From Pukyongia sp963768085 (lineage in GTDB: Bacteria > Bacteroidota > Bacteroidia > Flavobacteriales > Flavobacteriaceae), in assembly GCA_963768085.1 (NCBI GenBank), contig CAVYGO010000003.1, positions 1-64,000 of the forward strand: a stretch of DNA of 64,000 bases, written 5' to 3'. A model generated the notes under the pieces. The model had not been told where the DNA came from. It saw only the letters and a list, made by a program, of their open reading frames with translations, and ran no database searches. A program made the translations under genes and the position numbers. Positions 8,346 through 16,212 of this stretch are shown piece by piece. How positions within the stretch are numbered: the first letter of the stretch is position 1; every line of letters begins with the position of its first letter.

Positions 8346-9026
8346 TTACTTATTTAGGCTGCGGACAGGCCAAATATGGCCGGCGCGATTGTTTATATCT
8401 TCGTAACAAGTGGTGCCGGATTCTATATACACAATCCAGGCCATTCCGGAGTAATGGTCAAGCGTTGTCGCTGACCAGTGGTAACCTTTAGGAATATCCG
8501 AAAACTTGTGCCCGTTCGGTAAGGCTGGCCTTCTTCTGCTCAAATCGATCAATGTGCATAATTCTTTCATTGTCGGCAATCGCCAATCACCTTCAGATGA
8601 GCCATCAGAAAGAACTAGCGTAGGATTGGGGCCACAGTCTCCTTCCTTGAGGCTTTTTGCCGCCTGTATGGCACTTCGCCAATCCCTCATTCCGAAGCAA
8701 TTCGCGTTCTTCAGCCAGATGAGCTTGGTAAGGTTGTCGGTCACCGTACCATTATTGTTATCAATAAATCGGGGATTTGGGATGGGTTTATCAGACAGAG
8801 GTTCTGCATTATTTTTTTTAACCTCGCATGGAATGATGTCTCCTCTCCAGTCATAGCAAGTTGAGTTAAAAGGGTTCACTATCCCTGATAATTCTTCCTG
8901 ATTTTGAAGCACTGATCGCGGATTGTTTTCGTTCGCATAGGACAACGGGAGGTGGAGGCAATAAAATAAGAAAAGAGATAAATAAAATGCAATTCCAATG
9001 TATTCAGTAGTGATTGATCTATTCAT
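8346..9026 (-). CDS. DUF1566 (Lcl C-terminal-like) secreted protein
   Basis: 226 residues with an N-terminal signal/anchor segment (about 8-30, ends LSYAN). The DUF1566 core spans about 90-224: RFIDNNNGTVTDNLTKLIWL, then DWRLPTMKEL, YHWSATT and the terminal GHIWPVR. This beta-rich domain is shared with Legionella collagen-like and fimbrial-type surface proteins and is frequent in integron cassettes. Probably periplasmic or surface exposed; function unknown. Six Cys in the mature part suggest disulfides. Confidence 0.82.
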   Translation of the reverse strand: MNRSITTEYIGIAFYLSLFLFYCLHLPLSYANENNPRSVLQNQEELSGIVNPFNSTCYDWRGDIIPCEVKKNNAEPLSDKPIPNPRFIDNNNGTVTDNLTKLIWLKNANCFGMRDWRSAIQAAKSLKEGDCGPNPTLVLSDGSSEGDWRLPTMKELCTLIDLSRRRPALPNGHKFSDIPKGYHWSATTLDHYSGMAWIVYIESGTTCYEDINNRAGHIWPVRSLNK

Positions 9027-9104
9027 TTATCAGACAATCTTGATGAAACCCTGTCCATTAGATCAAGCTCATTTTTCAGCAATTTAAATTTTCAATATGG
9101 AAAC

Positions 9105-9162
9105 ACATAACGCACCGGCTCACGCGCCGGCGAAGCCGGTCGTGTGGAACTGGTAGTTAGGG
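9105..9162 (-). repeat. attC of the transglutaminase cassette (canonical 58 bp)
   Basis: The cleanest attC of the left arm. Minus-strand R'' CCCTAAC (9156-9162), L'' arm, a central ACCGGCTTCGCCGG hairpin, the complementary arm, and R' GTTATGTG. Size and architecture are those of ordinary 60-base elements. Confidence 0.85.
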
Positions 9163-9170
9163 GGAACTTA

Positions 9171-9872
9171 TCACTCGCCACGCCTGATGCGCGACACATT
9201 GCTGTTCATCCATTTTCGAACAACGTGCCGAAACAAGAAGCGTTTGATGCCACTCAAGTTGGCTCCATGCGTTTCGTAGAAAGCATCGGGGTCGTCAAAG
9301 ACGCCGTAGTCGTGGTTGATGCCGTCTTTCTGTATGTAGGTATCTGTTCCTCTCCATTCGATGGGTGGGTTCCTGAGGTTCTGGGTTGCAACGGCAAAGC
9401 CGCAGAATGCGCCTTCGACCGTAGAGAATTTTCTCTGTACGCTCTTCAAGTAGGGTCGGTCCAGAATGAAGCCTTCCAGATTTACCCATTTTTTTTCAAA
9501 CCAGACCTCAACCCAGCTGTGAATGATGCTGCGAGGCGCGAGACCGTAAGCAGGGCCGGAGATGGCGCCTTTTTGAAGCCTTTTATCGATTGTGAATGCG
9601 TGGAACCGGCATGGAATGCTACACGTGCGTAGCAACGCCATAAGCAGAGTGCCTTTCGTATTGCACTGTCCGTATCCATCGCCGTAAACCTGGGAAGCCG
9701 GTATGTTATCGGCCTCGTTATAACCGAAGGCGATTTCGTTCTGCACGAAATCATAGATACCAGCGATCCGCTCATACTCGGACAAGGTTGCCCAGCCCCG
9801 AGGTTTTATTAGCTCCGTTAAGGACAGGTGGCTAAAGTCGAGCAACCGTGTTTCTTTGAGATAACGCTCCAT
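9171..9872 (-). CDS. Transglutaminase-like cysteine protease-fold protein
   Basis: 233 residues, no signal peptide. Transglutaminase-like core: catalytic Cys in VYGDGYGQCNTKGTLLMALL (about residue 70), catalytic His in SIIHSWVEVWFEKKW (about 119), the acidic partner probably in the following VNLEGFILD. Such proteins cleave or modify amide bonds. The short N-terminal helix LTELIKPRGW precedes the core. Carried as a single cassette; boundary GTTAGGGAG at its start matches CCCTAAC at its end. Confidence 0.85.
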   Translation of the reverse strand: MERYLKETRLLDFSHLSLTELIKPRGWATLSEYERIAGIYDFVQNEIAFGYNEADNIPASQVYGDGYGQCNTKGTLLMALLRTCSIPCRFHAFTIDKRLQKGAISGPAYGLAPRSIIHSWVEVWFEKKWVNLEGFILDRPYLKSVQRKFSTVEGAFCGFAVATQNLRNPPIEWRGTDTYIQKDGINHDYGVFDDPDAFYETHGANLSGIKRFLFRHVVRKWMNSNVSRIRRGE

Positions 9873-9879
9873 GTACTCT

Positions 9880-9914
9880 CCCTAACAAATATGAAATCGC
9901 CGAAGTTGTTGGGG
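9880..9914 (-). repeat. Shrunken attC
   Basis: Minus-strand CCCCAAC (9908-9914) faces GTTAGGG (9880-9886) with only about 20 bases between. The cores are good but the site is too short for a normal attC, so the middle is probably deleted. It bounds the cassette that holds the glycosyltransferase fragment. Confidence 0.5.
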
Positions 9915-10023
9915 AAACACCGCTAGCGTGCGCGGTGTAAGCCGAATCCATATTATTGAAAAGCTTCCATAAATTTTGAACAAAAGCAATAATTTAATGC
10001 CAAGGTGCGTCAAAATGGGGGCA

Positions 10024-10077
10024 TTAGGGGACGTCTCCGCGCGATCCAAAGGTGAGGATTGCTATCTTTTTGCCCAT
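10024..10077 (-). pseudogene. Glycosyltransferase (UGT/MGT type) N-terminal fragment
   Basis: The 17-residue product MGKKIAILTFGSRGDVP is the strand-1/P-loop start of MGT-type (YjiC-like) UDP-glycosyltransferases, where SRGDVQP normally leads on to about 400 more residues. Here a TAA follows at once. The cassette around it (about 9,914-10,252) therefore no longer carries a working gene. Confidence 0.55.
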
Positions 10078-10251
10078 GATATTCCGTTTCGTTTGGGTGC
10101 TGTTACCTTTTGCTAATAGTGGTTCCATCGGCTTGGTTTCGGTTAATCAAGTCGATAGGATGCAGATTTTTTATTTTTACTGCCGAACGGGGCGTTTCAC
10201 CTGCCGGCGGTGAGCTTAAACGGCAGAATTTCAACCGCCGGAAAATCGATG

Positions 10252-10315
10252 TCCCAACGAATGCTGTAAACCGCACGATATAGCCGGTCAGAGGTGCAAA
10301 CGCATGGTTATACCT
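10252..10315 (-). repeat. attC of the ATP-grasp cassette
   Basis: Minus-strand R'' AGGTATAAC (10307-10315) includes the stop codon of the ATP-grasp gene. R' is GTTGGGA (10252-10258). 64 bp. Confidence 0.75.
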
Positions 10316-11015
10316 CACAGTATGTTGCATTAAATATAGCTGGTAGCACCTTCTCCGCATCGCATCCATTTAAACCAGATCCCCAAGATGCATTGGCTTC
10401 AATTATAGCCCATCCTTTTTCCGCTATTTCGCCAATATCCAAGACAAATGTTTTAGTGACATGTACTTCGGATAGAAATTCGGTAATAAAACTTACAGCT
10501 TTTTTCGGCTCCGAAGAACCTTCATACACGGAACAATCCAATACAATTCCATTATATATGAATGCTCTTGCCTCACTTATGAACTCAACTACTTCAGAAT
10601 TTATTACCATAGTACTGTCAGGTAACTTCGTGCATTCTTGGTTTAAGTCATCCACCGTTTGATATATTGAGGCTTTAAAAATTTTTGGTACGGCCGATTT
10701 AAGGAATGTTGGAAACGCTAATGATTTTGCATCTGATAATGCCAATAAACGTAATTTTCTTTTTAGCCAAGTTTCATCAATACCGTTTAAAAAATCATCC
10801 GGTGGAGAAATCAAATTAAATCCAAGTTTTTGCTGTAACACCAAGCAGAACGTATCGCTACCATAAACGTGCACCTTGCACGGATCTAATTCAGGTGGTT
10901 GCCAGAATTTGCCAAGTCTCAATACTTTTCCACCTTGCTCTTGCCAAACGACAGCAACGGCATCCCTTTCGAAATCAGTTTTTTCAGGAATTATGAGAAT
11001 TTCATCTTCGTACAT
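10308..11015 (-). CDS. ATP-grasp domain protein, R2K clade
   Basis: 235 residues. The C-terminal half has the R2K-type ATP-grasp signature: SEARAFIYNG, a later TFVLDIGEIAEKGWAIIEANASWGSG with metal-binding Glu/Asn, and a conserved GLNGCD tail. R2K proteins are ligases found in peptide-tagging, phage and conflict contexts; many are single-gene cassettes. Cytoplasmic. The stop codon sits inside the R'' core of its own attC, so coding sequence and recombination site overlap by a few bases. Confidence 0.8.
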   Translation of the reverse strand: MYEDEILIIPEKTDFERDAVAVVWQEQGGKVLRLGKFWQPPELDPCKVHVYGSDTFCLVLQQKLGFNLISPPDDFLNGIDETWLKRKLRLLALSDAKSLAFPTFLKSAVPKIFKASIYQTVDDLNQECTKLPDSTMVINSEVVEFISEARAFIYNGIVLDCSVYEGSSEPKKAVSFITEFLSEVHVTKTFVLDIGEIAEKGWAIIEANASWGSGLNGCDAEKVLPAIFNATYCEV

Positions 11016-11041
11016 GTTTTAGAAAGCACCTATATATTCAA

Positions 11042-11170
11042 GGTATAACGGTTAGCTAACCAGCGGCGGATTATTCGCTACAGTCTTTCAGAAGACTAAA
11101 AATATGCTTCAATGCGAATGCGATTAATATGCCACGGTTTTAGCCGTCTGAGTTTAGCGCTTTGTTATGC
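11042..11170 (-). repeat. attC at the end of the VOC gene
   Basis: Minus-strand R'' GCATAAC (11164-11170) followed by AAAGCGCTAAACTCAGACGGC, with R' GTTATACC at 11042-11049. 129 bp, similar in feel to marine Vibrio-like attC sites. Confidence 0.68.
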
Positions 11171-11213
11171 AAACACCTTCTATTTTGGGAATTTAGATTC
11201 TCGGTGTTGCTAT

Positions 11214-11654
11214 TTATGATTCAAGCATGCACTTATCGGGGCTATTGTGTCCCTCATAATACCGTGCTTCAATAAGGTTTCCATCAGGATCACGAAAATA
11301 AATGGAAGTTCCGGTACCGTGAGCCCCCCAACGTGGAGCAGGGCCTTCCTCAATCTCAACCTCATTGGCCTTAAGTCGCTTTACTAGTCTCTCCCACGTC
11401 TCCTTATTTAGAGAAATACAGAAATGATTTAAATTATTGCGGCCTTGCCCAGAAATGGATTTCTCTTGCCACATTTTTTTTGGAAACAGGTCAATAATAG
11501 TATCCGAGTTCATTCGCACAGACGGAAATGGAACTTTACCTTTGCGGTATTCCTCCAGTCGTTCAGGCGCGAGCATAAGTACTTCAGAATAGAAAACAAT
11601 CATTTTCTCTTCGTCTTCAACATTTAAAACTATATGATCCATGAAACATTTCAT
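11214..11654 (-). CDS. VOC family (glyoxalase/dioxygenase superfamily) protein
   Basis: 146 residues from the ATG at 11654 (MKCFMDHIVLNV); the longer frame upstream lacks conservation. Two beta-alpha-beta-beta-beta modules: metal-type His in MDHIVLNV, second-module His in NHFCISL and Glu in YFRDPDGNLIEARYYEG. This metal site matches fosfomycin/lactoylglutathione-type VOC enzymes in geometry, but the specific reaction is unclear. It follows the GNAT gene; the boundary words suggest the two may travel together. Confidence 0.82.
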   Translation of the reverse strand: MKCFMDHIVLNVEDEEKMIVFYSEVLMLAPERLEEYRKGKVPFPSVRMNSDTIIDLFPKKMWQEKSISGQGRNNLNHFCISLNKETWERLVKRLKANEVEIEEGPAPRWGAHGTGTSIYFRDPDGNLIEARYYEGHNSPDKCMLES

Positions 11655-11763
11655 ACTTAGTTGTCCTTTTGATATGGTGAATATCGAGGCAAATAACCAG
11701 CGCAATAAAGCAGAGCACGGCTGCGTTTTTTTGTTGTCCTATTGTCCGAGTTTATTTGCTTTC

Positions 11764-12216
11764 TTATGTTTCATTTACCAAGCCAAATTCAAGTGCTTGC
11801 TCTTGATTCTCAAAAATAGCCATTGCCGTGTTCATGCGCTTAAACCCGAGTTTTTTATAAAATGGTTCTTTACCTGGATATGAGTACAAGATAATTTTTT
11901 TGTGATCTTTAGAAAGCTCGACAAGTTTTGCCACGATGCTCTTTCCAAGGCCAGAACCTTGATAGTTGGGAAGTACTGCAACATCACAGATGTATGAGCA
12001 GTCTATTCCATCTGCCAACGCTCGACCTACACCCACCAATTTCCCCGATTCAAAAACAAAGCACTTAAACATACTGTTTGAAAATGCTTTTATTAAATCT
12101 TCGGGTGGCTTGATTCCAAGAGGAGCGACTTTGTATAGATCGGATAATTCTTGCCAAACAATGTTTTCCTGTGAATATTTCCAAACAAGATTCATCCTAT
12201 ACTTCTTTTCTTGCAT
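11764..12216 (-). CDS. GNAT family N-acetyltransferase
   Basis: 150 residues. Acetyl-CoA-binding motif A is ICDVAVLPNYQGSGLGKSIV (Q-x-x-G-x-G), followed by motif B FYKKLGF. Cytoplasmic acyl transfer to an amine; substrate unknown. The start codon ATG lies inside the attC core GTTATGC (12213-12219), so translation begins at the recombination crossover. A leader before the gene would come from whichever cassette precedes it. Confidence 0.88.
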   Translation of the reverse strand: MQEKKYRMNLVWKYSQENIVWQELSDLYKVAPLGIKPPEDLIKAFSNSMFKCFVFESGKLVGVGRALADGIDCSYICDVAVLPNYQGSGLGKSIVAKLVELSKDHKKIILYSYPGKEPFYKKLGFKRMNTAMAIFENQEQALEFGLVNET

Positions 12217-12286
12217 AACGAATGAGCGTCAGCGGGGGCCGGAGCGCGCCAGCGCGTAGGCAATCCGCTGCACGCTCTCGTTAGGT
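12213..12286 (-). repeat. attC after the large sulfatase cassette (canonical 74 bp)
   Basis: Minus-strand R'' ACCTAAC (12280-12286), arm GAGAGCGTGCAGCGG, GC-rich central stem, arm CCCGCTGACGCTC, R' GTTATGC (12213-12219). A textbook attC; R' and the GNAT start codon coincide. Confidence 0.88.
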
Positions 12287-12412
12287 AATTTACATCCCAG
12301 ATTAAGTGTCAAGTGCAAGCTGGATGGACAAAGTCGCTATAGCGAAGGGCCGGTGGAGATCGATTTGATTCCCCACCCGGCGCGCGATAGCACAGCCCCA
12401 ATGTGTTGCAAG

Positions 12413-14782
12413 TTAATAAATTTCGAAAATCACTTTCACCAGCTCGCCCTGAAACTTGAATGGTGAGGAGTACGCTTTGGATACCGGGGTGCGAAGATCC
12501 CTGCCAATATCCAACCCTTCCCAAACATTAAAAGGCACCGGAGGTGCAAAGTGCTTAGACCCAACCGCTTTTCCATTTACGAAAAGCGTGAGCTCCCCTT
12601 GGGGAAGCTCATGGGCCGAGAAATCCCCATCCGTTTTCTGTTCATGGGCCGTGTCGTGGCCTGTCTTCCCTATTGCACAATGTGCTTGTACTTCCACTTG
12701 ACCAGAAGGCAGCTTGACTAAGGAAGAAAGGATAGTACGATACCCACCAATATTCGTTTCATAATGCAGTCGTCCCTCCTGAACAAAGAGACTGTAACCC
12801 ACGTCGTAGCCACCCAAGGCCACCAGCACGCCTTCCTGAGTCTCTTTAAAACCGTCAATTTTCGCTGTGATTGAGAAAGATCTGCCTGTCAGGATAGGAG
12901 CCTGTATGTTATGGATTGTACTAATCCCAGGCTCGTACTCGAAATGCCTGTAGCGGACATTCTCAACTAAAGCCATCGCTCCCCGGCCTTTTTCCATAAT
13001 TGGGCGGTCATCGATTGGCAGTACATCGTAACGCTTGGCCGCAGCAAACCATTTCTTTTCCAGCTCTTTAACCTTGTCAGGGTATTTATCTGCAAGATTG
13101 TATGACTCAGAAAAGTCTTCTCTCAAATTATAAAGCTCCCAGGGAACTGAGTCGTAGCTCTGCCCTCTTGGCACATAGGTCACGATTTTCCAACCGTCTG
13201 ACACATACGCCCGGTTACCCGCCAGCTCATAATACTGCTCAGTTTTCCCGTCAGGAGCCTCACCGTCTTGAAAGGAATACAGCATAGAAACCCCTTCCAG
13301 AGGTTTAGGCGTCAGGCCTTTATAGCTTGTAGGCATCTTCACGCCTACCGCTTCAAGCAAGGTAGGCATCAGGTCATTGACATGGTGGAACTGACGACGT
13401 ATCGCCCCTTTCTCTGTAATCTTTGCAGGCCAGTGAATAATCAGAGGGTCTCGGACTCCACCACCGTGGGTCGTAGCCTTAGCATATTGAAATGGTGTGT
13501 TACTCACCTGCATCCAACCCAGGGGGTAATTGGGATGGGTTTCTGGCCCACCAATCATGTCGTAGTCTTCCAGGTTCTTCTCTGTAGAGTCTGGAATACC
13601 GTGAAGATAGCGAGTTGCCATGGTCGTTCCCTGAATACTGGTTTCTTTGCTCGCCCCATTATCAGAAAGTAGCACTATAATCGTATTTTCAATTTCCCCC
13701 GCCTCCTTAAGATAACGAACCAAACGACCGATTTGCTGGTCGGTATTATCGATAAACGCTGCATAATTCTCCTGCAGGCGTTTTGACACCTTCTGATCAT
13801 CGGCGGACAATTCATCCCAATTCGTTACGCCTGGGTAGTAGCCTGTGAGCTGAGTATTCGCCGGTACGATACCCAGCTCTCTCTGTCTGGCAAGGCGGGC
13901 GGCACGCACCGCATCATAGCCCTGTTCGTACGCTCCAAAATATTTGGCCCGATCCTCAGGCTTTGTGTGATGAGGCGCATGGGCTGCCCCCGTTGAATAA
14001 TACAGAAAGAAGGGTTTCGTCCGTGAGGTCGCGCGGTGGTCCTTGAGCATTTGGATGGCCATATCCGTCATAGCATCAGGAAAGTAAAAACTGCCATCCT
14101 GGGGAACTTCAATGAGTTCATTCCCGCTGTACAGATAGGCTGGCATCCACTGATTGGCTTCGCCATCCAAAAACCCCCAGTAGCGCTCAAACCCGCGCTG
14201 AGTCGGCCACGCGTCAAAAGGGCCGATGCTGGACAGATGATCGGAATTGATCAGGTGCCACTTTCCTATCATCATTGTGCTGTAGCCATTCTCTTTCAAG
14301 ACTTCTGGAAGTGTGATGGCGTTAGGGTGTATTTCTCCCCGGTAGCCAGGGAAGCCGGTGTCCATATTGGCCAGCCAACCGACTCCAGCAGAGTGATGGT
14401 TTAACCCCGTGAGAAGCGCCGCTCGAGAAGGCGAACAAACTGCAGTGGTTGTAAAGTTGTTATAACGCAAGCCATTAGCCGCAAGCTCGTCAATATTGGG
14501 AGTTTGAATTTCTGAACCAAAGGCGCCGAGGTCAGCGAAGCCAACGTCATCCAACATTATAATGAGAATGTTCGGACTGTCATATTTAGCAGACACAGGC
14601 GTGTTCCAATGCGGTTCTGAGGTATGGATAGTATCACCGACTTCCCCTGTAAATTGAGAGCTTGCCGCGAGTGTTTCGTTCTGGTCTTGAGTGGAATTAG
14701 ATCGAGACACGGCATTCGCTGAAGCCGCCAAAAACACAGTCAAAAAAAGAACAGTTGAAAAAACCAAAAATAACTTTTTCAT
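12413..14782 (-). CDS. Large arylsulfatase with C-terminal lectin-like domain
   Basis: 789 residues from ATG 14782, picked for its GGAGG ribosome site (about 14,790) and signal peptide (MKKLFLVFST...SANA). Sulfatase domain about 68-560: metal site NILIIMLDDVGFADLG (Asp78-Asp79), formylglycine motif AVCSPSRAALLTG (Cys116, C-x-P-x-R), later MIGKWHL and LSDNGAS metal/substrate motifs. The last 200 residues form a beta-sandwich (SFSITAKIDGF, GELTLFVNGKAVG) as in other 750-800 residue periplasmic sulfatases. First cassette of the left arm, next to the candidate attI, and unusually large for a cassette. Confidence 0.92.
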   Translation of the reverse strand: MKKLFLVFSTVLFLTVFLAASANAVSRSNSTQDQNETLAASSQFTGEVGDTIHTSEPHWNTPVSAKYDSPNILIIMLDDVGFADLGAFGSEIQTPNIDELAANGLRYNNFTTTAVCSPSRAALLTGLNHHSAGVGWLANMDTGFPGYRGEIHPNAITLPEVLKENGYSTMMIGKWHLINSDHLSSIGPFDAWPTQRGFERYWGFLDGEANQWMPAYLYSGNELIEVPQDGSFYFPDAMTDMAIQMLKDHRATSRTKPFFLYYSTGAAHAPHHTKPEDRAKYFGAYEQGYDAVRAARLARQRELGIVPANTQLTGYYPGVTNWDELSADDQKVSKRLQENYAAFIDNTDQQIGRLVRYLKEAGEIENTIIVLLSDNGASKETSIQGTTMATRYLHGIPDSTEKNLEDYDMIGGPETHPNYPLGWMQVSNTPFQYAKATTHGGGVRDPLIIHWPAKITEKGAIRRQFHHVNDLMPTLLEAVGVKMPTSYKGLTPKPLEGVSMLYSFQDGEAPDGKTEQYYELAGNRAYVSDGWKIVTYVPRGQSYDSVPWELYNLREDFSESYNLADKYPDKVKELEKKWFAAAKRYDVLPIDDRPIMEKGRGAMALVENVRYRHFEYEPGISTIHNIQAPILTGRSFSITAKIDGFKETQEGVLVALGGYDVGYSLFVQEGRLHYETNIGGYRTILSSLVKLPSGQVEVQAHCAIGKTGHDTAHEQKTDGDFSAHELPQGELTLFVNGKAVGSKHFAPPVPFNVWEGLDIGRDLRTPVSKAYSSPFKFQGELVKVIFEIY

Positions 14783-14869
14783 CAATAGCCTCCTTCCGTA
14801 TCTTTCAGAATTGCATAACATACATTCTACTGCCAATATCGACATAAACACAAATATACAACATCCTAT

Positions 14870-14983
14870 ACCGAACGTTATAAAAATATTTAATCTCAGT
14901 ATAATAGTACATATATTAGCAGATTACAGCAATATGCAGTATAGTATGTCATATTTGTAGAATTATACTTACATTATCCAAAA
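14870..14983 (-). other. Candidate attI and Pc promoter region
   Basis: AT-rich 108-bp gap between the intI start and the first left cassette. On the minus strand the junction word is GTTCGGTA (14869-14876), one mismatch from the reverse complement of the R'' TACCTAAC that ends the sulfatase cassette (12280-12287). This places the attI x attC crossover at about 14876. Several TA-rich -10-like words are present, but no single promoter stands out. Confidence 0.5.
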
Positions 14984-15943
14984 ATGAAAGGATCAAAATT
15001 TTTAGACCATGTCAGGGAAGTAATTCGCACAAATCATTTCAGCTATAGTACAGAAAAGACTTATATTGGTTGGATATACCGGTTTATTATTTTCCATAAT
15101 AAAAGACATCCTGAAGAGATGGGTGGGAATGAGATAGCGGAATTCCTCACCTACCTTGCAGTTGAAAGAAAGGTTTCCGCTTCTACTCAAAATCAGGCAT
15201 TAAATGCGCTTGTTTTTTTGCACAAAAAAGTATTAAAAAATCCACTGGATGATTTTGACTTTAAACATGCAAGAATCGGGAAACGTTTGCCTGTCGTTTT
15301 TAGCCGCGATGAGGCACAAGATGTATTATCAAACCTTCATGGCGAATTTAATCTTATGGCTTCATTATTATATGGCAGTGGATTGCGTTTAACTGAATGT
15401 TTGAAATTGCGTATAAAAGATATAGACGTTAAACTCAATGAGATTATTGTTCGCGCTGGCAAAGGAGATAACGATCGGAGAACGATACTTCCAAGCCTGT
15501 TAATACCGCAATTAAAAAGACAAATAGAAAAGGCAAAGATCAAATTGGAAGAAAATATGTTGGTAAAAGAATTTACAGGGGCTTCTATTCCGGAAGCATT
15601 GGAAAGAAAGTATCCAAATGCTCCTAAAGAACTGGCCTGGCAATATATTTTCCCCTCCAGGAAACCAGTAATTGACCCTCGTTCGGAAAAATTGAAACAA
15701 CACTATCGTCATGAAAGTTTTTTACAAAAAGAAGTGAAAAATGCAATCAGAAAAACACAGATAACTAAAAATGCCTCCTGTAATACTTTTCGCCATTCAT
15801 TTGCTACGCATCTTCTTGAAGATGGCTATGATATTCGTACTGTACAGGAATTACTCGGTCACAAAGATGTAAGGACTACAATGAGATACACACATGTCCT
15901 TAATAGAAACAAATTTAATGTACGAAGCCCACTTGATGTATGA
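14984..15943 (+). CDS. intI: Integron integrase IntI (tyrosine recombinase)
   Basis: 319 residues, full length for IntI. N-terminal SAM-like DNA-binding domain (about 5-90), catalytic domain about 100-319. Catalytic Arg135 (GSGLRLTECLKL), Lys160 (AGKGDNDR), Arg270, His293 (LLGHKDV) and Tyr302 (MRYTHVL) are present. The IntI-only insert between patches II and III is clear (ALERKYPNAPKELAWQYIFP, then DPRS), which separates it from XerC/D; the C-terminus VRSPLDV is also IntI-typical. The HxxR His is replaced: CNTFRHSF has Asn267 (codon AAT, one base from CAT). It sits between two outward arrays. Activity is uncertain because of Asn267. Confidence 0.95.
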   Translation: MKGSKFLDHVREVIRTNHFSYSTEKTYIGWIYRFIIFHNKRHPEEMGGNEIAEFLTYLAVERKVSASTQNQALNALVFLHKKVLKNPLDDFDFKHARIGKRLPVVFSRDEAQDVLSNLHGEFNLMASLLYGSGLRLTECLKLRIKDIDVKLNEIIVRAGKGDNDRRTILPSLLIPQLKRQIEKAKIKLEENMLVKEFTGASIPEALERKYPNAPKELAWQYIFPSRKPVIDPRSEKLKQHYRHESFLQKEVKNAIRKTQITKNASCNTFRHSFATHLLEDGYDIRTVQELLGHKDVRTTMRYTHVLNRNKFNVRSPLDV

Positions 15944-15974
15944 TATTTCCAAACATACTTAAGAAGCAACATAG

Positions 15975-16107
15975 GCACAACACGCGGTCATAAAACATAG
16001 CGCGGAAAGTGGAATATTTGAACAAAATAACATTTAATAAACGACACAATGGGTTGATAGATCGGTGCTTCGTAATGCGCTACGTTTCATACCGCCAACC
16101 GTTGTAA
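15975..16107 (+). repeat. First recombination site of the right arm
   Basis: Core GCACAAC (15975-15981) with arm CGCGGTCAT opposes ATACCGCC and GTTGTAA (16101-16107). It begins 32 bp after the intI stop. The boundary GTTGTAAA matches TTTACAAC at the end of the following cassette, so this is a used boundary: an attC or the right-arm attI. An imperfect inverted repeat (16026-16040 and 16125-16139, ATAACATTTA-type) overlaps and flanks it. Confidence 0.65.
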
Positions 16108-16212
16108 AACATTTCATAGACCCATTAATAAATGTTATTTTTATTTGATTGTGTAACCTTTAACTTTCTTTTATCGTCGAACTAGGTAATTAACAATTAT
16201 CTACAACGTAAA

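Larger units (their letters stand above)
5861..14983 (-). mobile_element. Minus-strand integron cassette array (left arm)
   Basis: Nine intact genes and one gene fragment, all read on the minus strand away from intI, separated by proteobacterial-type attC palindromes. For several cassettes the 5' boundary word and the R'' core at the 3' end of the same cassette match: GTTAGAAGC/GCTTCTAAC (hydrolase), GTTATGT/ACATAAC (DUF1566), GTTAGGG/CCCTAAC (transglutaminase), GTTATACCT/AGGTATAAC (ATP-grasp), GTTcGGTA/TACCTAAC (sulfatase, one mismatch). With intI divergent and a gap suitable for attI beside it, this arm has the classic integron layout. Confidence 0.8.

Noticed and set aside
8160..8491. Short plus-strand frames over the tspO-DUF1566 gap
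   Set aside because: They overlap an attC and a real minus-strand gene; no conserved features.
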